In this document: positions 29,325 through 33,941 of the stretch, in pieces | How the letters are laid out: every line of letters begins with the position of its first letter | Position numbering within the stretch: position 1 is the stretch's first letter | Assembly: GCA_034429695.1 (NCBI GenBank) | Contig: DAOUGC010000255.1 | Coordinates: 1-33,941, forward strand | DNA: 33,941 bases | Direction: 5' to 3' | From: DAOUGC01 sp034429695 | GTDB lineage: Bacteria > Chloroflexota > Anaerolineae > Anaerolineales > Anaerolineaceae | Notes under the pieces: model-generated | Told to the model about the DNA's origin: nothing | Database searches by the model: none | Seen by the model: only the letters and a program-made list of their open reading frames with translations | Translations under genes and position numbers: made by a program

Positions 29325-30874
29325 TGCATTACCTCCCCCTCGCCTGTCGTCAGGTAATCGAGGATCATGTCGTTGGTAATCCACTCTATCGGAGCCAGGT
29401 CGTCGGTGAACACCTGCGCCGGCGGCGGATCAGGCTGCATCTGGGCGATTGCCACCTGCATGGCGTACATTAACAACGGGTGGGCATCTTCCGCCACGGC
29501 GATCTGATAATTCTCGATCAGGTTCATCTGATTGGTTTCCTGTACGGTGGCGTACAGGATCGAATTAAACGTATTGGGCACATCCACCACATAGATGGAA
29601 GGGAACACCTCGCCAATGGTGCTTGCCAGCGAATTGATCAGCCGCCGGTCGGTGGGGCTGCGGCCAATATTGATCACCATCACGCCATCATCGGTCAGGT
29701 GATCGTGCACGCTCTGAAAGAACTCCAGCGTGGTTAGATGCGGGGGAATATAGGGTGGACGGTAGGCGTCCACACTGATCACCTGATAGCGCTTTTCGCT
29801 GTTCTCCAGCGCCCAGCGCCCATCCTGTACAATCACGTTGAGATTGGGCTGGTTCATGTCAAAATACTTGCGGCCCACTTCAACAATGCGGGCGTCAATC
29901 TCAATTCCATCGATCTGGACATCCTCGCCAAAAACAGCCGTTGCCTGCCGGGCGGTTGTCCCGGCTGCCAGTCCAACAATCGCCATGCTTTTCAAGTCAT
30001 CCATCTTGAACGGCGCCGGGTTAAAAAACGGCGCAGCCAGCACCTGTTCCCACGGTCCGTAATAAAACAGGTCGTCGGCTTTGTACATCGAATGAACCCC
30101 CTGCCCTTCATTCAGGCGCAGCAGGTGATAACCGTCACGCTCAAGCACCTGAATATAGTTGTACTGGGATTCGGTCTCGTAGATTTGTCCGGGAGAATTC
30201 TTTTCACCCCCGCGCACACCCCAGAAAAACAACCCGATCACCATCAACGGCATTAAAACAAACGGAAGGGCGCGTTTCCAGCCGACCGCCATGAACAAAC
30301 CGGGCAGGGCCGCGCAAATCAGCATAAAAGAGATCGCCAGAAAGGTGCGCGGAGTACCCAGCAATGGAATGAACACCAGCACGGGCAAAAAAGTGCCAAA
30401 AAACGAACCCAGCGTCGATATGGCGTAAATACGACCAGACACCCGCCCGGATGCCTGGGTCTCCTGGATCGCCAGGCGGATGGCAAACGGCGAAGCCGTA
30501 CCGAGCAGCGTGATCGGCACAGCCAGCAGAATGATCACGGCCAGAAACGAGCCAGCCAGGATGCCCACACTTAACTGATCAAACGCATTGGCAGCCAACC
30601 GCAGGACAGGCCGCGAGATGAGCGGCACAACCGCAATGAGAAATGCACCCCACAGTAAAATTTTATAAAAGGTGCTGTAATGTGGCGACCTGTCCGCCCA
30701 GCGCCCACCCACAAAGTTACCGACCGCCAGGTAGATCAGGATCAGCCCGATGATGCTGGCCCACACCAGGTTGCTGGTTCCAAAAACATTGCCAAGCAGG
30801 CGGGAGGCAGCCATTTCAACCGCCAGCGATGTGATCCCCGAAATAAAGACCGTGAAGAACAAGTATTTACGCAT
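29321..30874 (-). CDS. Membrane-fused spermidine synthase-like protein
   Basis: A 517-residue fusion: about seven membrane helices (1-220) of the MFS-like type found in such fusions, then a soluble spermidine synthase/methyltransferase fold (230-500). In the soluble part the cofactor acid Glu325 (IDGIEIDARIVEVGRKYF), Asp351 (VQDGRWAL) and Asp369 (VISVDAYRPPYIPPHL) are kept. The glycine loop is VGLAAGTTAR instead of the usual GGGDG, and the YDPTDP-type motif is altered to DAYRPP, so true aminopropyl transfer is doubtful. It may be a methyltransferase or a sensor. An extended -10 (TGT-TATAAT, minus strand 30909-30904) lies upstream. No other polyamine genes are present. Confidence 0.85.
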   Translation of the reverse strand: MRKYLFFTVFISGITSLAVEMAASRLLGNVFGTSNLVWASIIGLILIYLAVGNFVGGRWADRSPHYSTFYKILLWGAFLIAVVPLISRPVLRLAANAFDQLSVGILAGSFLAVIILLAVPITLLGTASPFAIRLAIQETQASGRVSGRIYAISTLGSFFGTFLPVLVFIPLLGTPRTFLAISFMLICAALPGLFMAVGWKRALPFVLMPLMVIGLFFWGVRGGEKNSPGQIYETESQYNYIQVLERDGYHLLRLNEGQGVHSMYKADDLFYYGPWEQVLAAPFFNPAPFKMDDLKSMAIVGLAAGTTARQATAVFGEDVQIDGIEIDARIVEVGRKYFDMNQPNLNVIVQDGRWALENSEKRYQVISVDAYRPPYIPPHLTTLEFFQSVHDHLTDDGVMVINIGRSPTDRRLINSLASTIGEVFPSIYVVDVPNTFNSILYATVQETNQMNLIENYQIAVAEDAHPLLMYAMQVAIAQMQPDPPPAQVFTDDLAPIEWITNDMILDYLTTGEGEVMQ

Positions 30875-30918
30875 TGAACCGCCCCTGCAAATGAGTTTTG
30901 GTGATTATAACAGACGGA

Positions 30919-30952
30919 GGTTATCGGTTGCGAGTTGCCGGCTGCCTGCTGT
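30919..30952. repeat. Repeat-like intergenic segment sharing words with 12462-12525
   Basis: Contains GGTTATCGG (30919-30927), AGTTGCCGG (30933-30941) and CTGCTGT (30946-30952). All three occur in the hairpin at 12462-12525 (the last one as its complement) but in another order. Possibly a degenerate copy of a dispersed intergenic element. Confidence 0.35.
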
Positions 30953-31088
30953 GAGCACGGCGTGGGCCAAACAATAAACGCTTTTACACGACGGGTTCGC
31001 ACGACTCATGCACCTGTAACACGCAAGGAAAGGCTCCCCGCCACACCCCTGTGCAGCAGTTATATAATCAATGCAAGGGAGAAATCAA

Positions 31089-32669
31089 ATGAAAGAACTG
31101 CTGACCCGCATTGTCAGTGTGAGCCAGATGCGCGCCATCGAAGCCGAAGCCGACCACAACGGCTACACCTACAGCCAGATGATGGAAGTGGCCGGGCGCG
31201 GTGTGGCTTTGCACATCAACCGGACTTACCTCTCCGTAATGCCGCGCATCGTCATGGCCATTGTCGGTTCAGGCAATAACGGCGGTGATGCCCTGGTGGC
31301 ACTGTCTGCCCTGTTGCGCGACGGCTGGCAGGCGCGCGCCTATCTAGCGCGTCCGCGCCCATTTGAAGATCCCCTGATCCAGCGCCTGTTGGATGCGGGC
31401 GGCGAGTTGGCTGAAGCCGCGAGCGACCAGGGTTATGAGCAACTGGACGCCTGGTTGATGACCTCCACCGTACTGGTGGATGGGCTGCTGGGCACTGGTG
31501 CACACCTGCCGTTGTCTTCGGATATGGCCGCGTTACTGGGTCACGTGGCTTCACGACCAGACCTGCCCCCGGTGGTGGCGGTTGATTGTCCCTCAGGTGT
31601 TGATTGTGACAGCGGTGAAGCCGCTCCTGAGACGGTCAAAGCCACCATCACGGTGTGCATGGAAGCCATTAAAACCGGATTGTTGAAATTCCCCGCATTT
31701 GGACTGTGTGGACAGATCGAAACCGCACCGTTGGGTCTGCCGGAGGACCTGCCGGCTTTACAGGAAATTGATGATTTCGCCGCCACCCGTGAGTTTGCCA
31801 GGGCAGCCCTGCCTGCCCGCAGACCAGACAGCCATAAGGGCACATTTGGAACGGCTGTGATCGCTGCCGGAAGCCTCAATTACACCGGCGCGGCTTACCT
31901 GGCGGCATCAGCGGCTTACCGCGCGGGAGCGGGATTGGTGCGCATCGCCTCCATACCTGCCCTGCACATTGCCCTCTCGGGGCGCATCCCTGAGGCGGTA
32001 TGGACGCTGCTGCCAGAAGAAAACGGCGCTATCAGTCACACGGCTGCGCCTGTGCTGCTGGACAGCCTGGAGCACGCCAGTGCCCTGCTGGTGGGCCCCG
32101 GTTTGGGCGCAGCGGATACAACCTGCCAGTTTGTTCGTGAAGTGATTCAGGTGATGCAGCGTAGATTTGCCCGAAACACCTCTCCAGCTCTGGTGATTGA
32201 CGCCGATGGGTTAAACGCCCTGGCTGCCCTGCCGGACTTCGCCGACAGCCTGCCACCCGACACCATTCTCACTCCCCACCCTGGCGAAATGTCGCGGCTT
32301 TGCGGTTTGAGCGTGGCTCAGATTCAGGAAAAGCGCGTCGAAGTTGCCCGTGAATGGGCAGCCCGCTGGCGGGTCATTCTGGTATTGAAAGGCGCGCTTA
32401 GCGTGGTGGCTTTACCCGAGGGACAAACCGTGACCATCCCTGGCGCAACCCCTGCACTGGCCCGCGCCGGAACAGGCGATGTTCTTGCCGGACTGCTGAC
32501 CGGGTTGCTGGCACAGGGTGTTCCAGCACGGCAGGCAGCCGTGGCGGGTGCGTGGATCCACCTGCAGTCGGGGTTGCTCGCCGAACAGGCCATGGGACAG
32601 GCTGCATCGGTACTGGCAGGGGATGTACTGGCCGCCATGCCAGGGGTCCTCACCCGGCTGGCCGCCTGA
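31089..32669 (+). CDS. nnr: Bifunctional NAD(P)H-hydrate epimerase / ADP-dependent dehydratase
   Basis: Repairs damaged NAD(P)HX: the N-terminal YjeF_N domain (about 1-220) epimerises R- to S-NAD(P)HX and the C-terminal carbohydrate-kinase-like domain (about 235-520) dehydrates the S form with ADP. N-domain: VGSGNNGGDALVALSAL, VDGLLGTG, VVAVDCPSGVDCDSG. C-domain: HKGTFGTAVIAAGS, LLVGPGLG, VIDADGLNAL, LTPHPGEMSRL and ARAGTGDVLAGLLTGLL with the catalytic Asp. The 526-residue length is normal. ATG at 31089 has AGGGAGA upstream; the in-frame ATG at 31071 lies at or before the start predicted from TATAAT at 31063, so it is unlikely. A hairpin follows the stop. Confidence 0.95.
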   Translation: MKELLTRIVSVSQMRAIEAEADHNGYTYSQMMEVAGRGVALHINRTYLSVMPRIVMAIVGSGNNGGDALVALSALLRDGWQARAYLARPRPFEDPLIQRLLDAGGELAEAASDQGYEQLDAWLMTSTVLVDGLLGTGAHLPLSSDMAALLGHVASRPDLPPVVAVDCPSGVDCDSGEAAPETVKATITVCMEAIKTGLLKFPAFGLCGQIETAPLGLPEDLPALQEIDDFAATREFARAALPARRPDSHKGTFGTAVIAAGSLNYTGAAYLAASAAYRAGAGLVRIASIPALHIALSGRIPEAVWTLLPEENGAISHTAAPVLLDSLEHASALLVGPGLGAADTTCQFVREVIQVMQRRFARNTSPALVIDADGLNALAALPDFADSLPPDTILTPHPGEMSRLCGLSVAQIQEKRVEVAREWAARWRVILVLKGALSVVALPEGQTVTIPGATPALARAGTGDVLAGLLTGLLAQGVPARQAAVAGAWIHLQSGLLAEQAMGQAASVLAGDVLAAMPGVLTRLAA

Positions 32670-32704
32670 TCGAGCTTCACTGCTGCAAACTTTCGATACT
32701 TTAT

Positions 32705-32738
32705 AAAAACACCCGCCGGTCTTTGGCTACCGGCGGGT
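32705..32738 (-). terminator. Terminator of the YtxH operon, leftward
   Basis: Perfect 10-bp stem ACCCGCCGGT (32711-32720) / ACCGGCGGGT (32729-32738), loop of 8. On the minus strand GTTTTTATAAAG follows the stem, so it ends the leftward unit; the stem may also slow reading from nnr. Confidence 0.8.
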
Positions 32739-32759
32739 TCGATGTGATTCTGGTCAGGT

Positions 32760-33101
32760 TTAGACGGCGTCGGCGGCGGTATCGGCCGCGTCTTCAGCCT
32801 TGCGTGCACCGCGCTCAAGCAGCACACGCCCGCGCTGGGTCAGGTCAGTCGCGCGGTCCTTGGTCATGGCAGCCAGTTCGGTAAAGCGCACACGGGCTTC
32901 TTCAGCAGCCTCTTCAGCGCGGGTGTAGGCTTCATCCAGCGTTTCAGAAGCGCGGTCCTTCAGCTCGATCGCTTTCTCCTTGATCATCGCGCGGGTTTCC
33001 TCGCCCGACTGTGGAGCCAGCAGCAGCGCGGTCACAGCACCGGTCAGACCGCCAACGATAAAGCCGATCAGGAATGCACCAAATTCATCTCGTTCAGCCA
33101 T
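32760..33101 (-). CDS. YtxH domain-containing protein
   Basis: A 113-residue protein with one N-terminal helix carrying the YtxH signature FLIGFIVGGLTGAVTALLLAP (9-29) then QSGEETR, followed by a long charged coiled-coil-like helix rich in Ala, Glu, Arg and Asp (about 35-113). It is anchored in the membrane with the helix probably in the cytoplasm. Function of the family is not firmly known; members appear under general stress. AAAGGAGAG precedes the ATG. Cotranscribed with the membrane protein upstream (69 bases between). Confidence 0.88.
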   Translation of the reverse strand: MAERDEFGAFLIGFIVGGLTGAVTALLLAPQSGEETRAMIKEKAIELKDRASETLDEAYTRAEEAAEEARVRFTELAAMTKDRATDLTQRGRVLLERGARKAEDAADTAADAV

Positions 33102-33170
33102 TGTTCTCTCCTTTCAGAATTTCCTGTATTGCATACACTCAACCAAAATTACGACGGGTTTGAAATACGC

Positions 33171-33671
33171 CTACTTGCCACGGAACAGGTCGTAAACCTT
33201 TTTCACTCCGGCAAGATAGGTGTTCAACTTGATAACCGGTTCAACCAGGTTATTGCTTAAGAATGAAACTGTGCCGCGCAGGGTATTGACCGTCTGGTTG
33301 GTCGATTCCAGAATCGGTCGGATTTCATTTTGCAGCAGGTTAATCAACACGGCAAGCTGGATCATCAGGATGATCAGGGCAACCCCCACCACCAGCGATT
33401 CCAGTGCCATAAAAATAATGAAGATATCCCTCACCTTGCCGGTGGTTTCGTTGTTTGCGCCGATCAACAGAACCAGGCCAGCCACCAGAATTCCCACCAG
33501 CAAAATGGCGCCGATAACCAGCACGATATTGCGCCCCCTGTTTTCAGCCGGCGGTAGATTCTGCTGATCGGGCAGGGCATCCTGTCCGGTCGCGGCTGCC
33601 TGTAATTTGGGCGCTTCGGTTGCCGAAGTTTCCGGATATTCTTCTTTCCGCATTTCTTGACGATCTTCCAT
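33171..33671 (-). CDS. Membrane protein of unknown function, YtxH partner
   Basis: Not firmly recognised. About 166 residues: a polar, Gln/Pro/Glu-rich N-terminal tail of about 45, two membrane helices (about 46-68 and 79-107), then an amphipathic helix (LLQNEIRPILESTNQTVNTLRGTVSF, residues given in parts: LLQNEIRPILES and NQTVNTLRGTV) and a basic end YDLFRGK. The two-helix plus long amphipathic segment resembles DUF948-like proteins that often accompany YtxH. I start at ATG 33671 because the promoter at 33717-33745 predicts a start near 33710, excluding the upstream frame; ATG at 33653 is also possible. The ribosome site GGGGA is weak. Confidence 0.65.
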   Translation of the reverse strand: MEDRQEMRKEEYPETSATEAPKLQAAATGQDALPDQQNLPPAENRGRNIVLVIGAILLVGILVAGLVLLIGANNETTGKVRDIFIIFMALESLVVGVALIILMIQLAVLINLLQNEIRPILESTNQTVNTLRGTVSFLSNNLVEPVIKLNTYLAGVKKVYDLFRGK

Positions 33672-33716
33672 TTTCAGTGTCCCCGACTCATCATGTCTAT
33701 TCGAACGTCCATGAAA

Positions 33717-33745
33717 ATTATACACGAAGCGGGGACAGATTTCCA
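33717..33745 (-). promoter_or_regulatory. Promoter of the YtxH operon
   Basis: On the minus strand TGGAAA (33745-33740), 17-base spacer, perfect TATAAT (33722-33717). Start near 33710. Confidence 0.55.
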
Positions 33746-33777
33746 TCATTCTGTCCATTTTGTCTGGGAACCGGTTT

Positions 33778-33806
33778 TTGCAACTTTTTCCACTTCGGGT
33801 TATACT
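33778..33806 (+). promoter_or_regulatory. Promoter of the right-edge gene
   Basis: TTGCAA (33778-33783), 17-base spacer, TATACT (33801-33806). The predicted start near 33813 is at the ATG (33815), implying a leaderless or nearly leaderless mRNA. Confidence 0.6.
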
Positions 33807-33814
33807 TACACGTT

Positions 33815-33941
33815 ATGGTTTTCACGGTTTTTCGCTTTTCTGCGTTAATCTCCATGCTGATCGGCCTGCTGCCGTTCGGCGGTTTTCTGCTGCCCATCAA
33901 CCAGCCCAAGGTCACATCGCCCCTGGCGGGTGAAGCCCTGC
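33815..33941 (+). CDS. Partial secreted or membrane protein, runs off the window
   Basis: Only the first 42 codons are present. They encode a basic residue then a hydrophobic stretch (ISMLIGLLPFGGFLLP), which looks like a signal peptide or anchor, followed by NQPKVTSPLAGEAL. The SPLAGEAL piece resembles the start of an extracellular domain seen in Chloroflexota secreted proteins (SP..GE.LQG), but this is memory-based and weak. No ribosome site; a promoter at 33778-33806 places the mRNA start at the ATG. Confidence 0.55.
   Translation, partial: MVFTVFRFSALISMLIGLLPFGGFLLPINQPKVTSPLAGEAL

Noticed and set aside
29324..29384. Longer start for the TIGR01906 protein
   Set aside because: The extra residues overlap the preceding gene and are charged, while the ATG at 29324 has GGAGG at good spacing and an ATGA overlap.
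1..33941. tRNA or rRNA genes, CRISPR arrays, insertion sequences, prophage genes
   Set aside because: None was seen: no cloverleaf with a GGTTCGAATCC arm, no regularly spaced repeats, no transposase or integrase motifs.

Overview
The window looks like a chromosomal segment of a Chloroflexota bacterium, most likely of the Anaerolineae/Caldilineae type. This is an inference from gene content: a caa3-type oxidase operon with a fused ctaA-ctaB gene, a ComB-like phosphatase, an archaeal-type phosphoglycerate mutase, and several genes whose -10 box sits 6 to 8 bases before the start codon. There is no rRNA or tRNA to confirm it. I see no phage, transposase, CRISPR array or resistance island; this is ordinary core and metabolic sequence.

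Layout. 1-1800: a Bcp peroxiredoxin, an Rrf2 regulator facing left, and a small lipoprotein cytochrome c. 1860-4360: a NarL-family two-component pair (GAF/HisKA_3 kinase with a cysteine cluster, then its response regulator) ending in a good terminator. 4560-12450: a tightly packed aerobic respiration operon, coxB-coxA-subunit IV-coxC-sco-cupredoxin-like-surf1-ctaAB, with ATGA stop/start overlaps at four junctions. It encodes an A2-type (YSHP motif) caa3 oxidase, its copper and haem assembly factors and haem A synthesis. The coxB frame extends 135 codons upstream through a degenerate receiver-like domain. 12460-14020 (minus): a PCu(A)C copper chaperone, ThpR and RsfS. 14150-14360: a 6S RNA candidate with its own promoter. 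14400-20000 (minus): a livKHMGF branched-chain amino acid (or related) ABC transporter operon with one extra small membrane protein at its end. A strong promoter lies about 360 nt upstream of livK, so the operon has a long, hairpin-rich leader with a possible small upstream ORF.

20520-26080 (plus): separate transcription units, several with clear terminators: a class V aminotransferase, an unknown helical protein, a secreted lipoprotein, an orphan UgpC/MsmX-type ABC ATPase and ApgM. 26140-28650: an M50 membrane metalloprotease overlapping ComB, a GNAT acetyltransferase (minus) and RNase HI. 28650-30880 (minus): a spermidine-synthase-like membrane fusion protein followed by a TIGR01906 membrane protein. 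31090-32670: the NAD(P)HX repair enzyme Nnr. 32760-33670 (minus): a YtxH protein and a small membrane protein. A secreted or membrane protein gene starts at 33815 and runs off the right edge.

The left third reads as one theme: redox sensing (Rrf2, NarX-like kinase), oxidase structural genes, and copper/haem delivery (Sco, cupredoxin-like, PCuAC, SURF1, CtaAB). The most unusual signals are the receiver-like extension on coxB, the long livK leader, and the cupredoxin-like protein that lacks one of the usual copper ligands.
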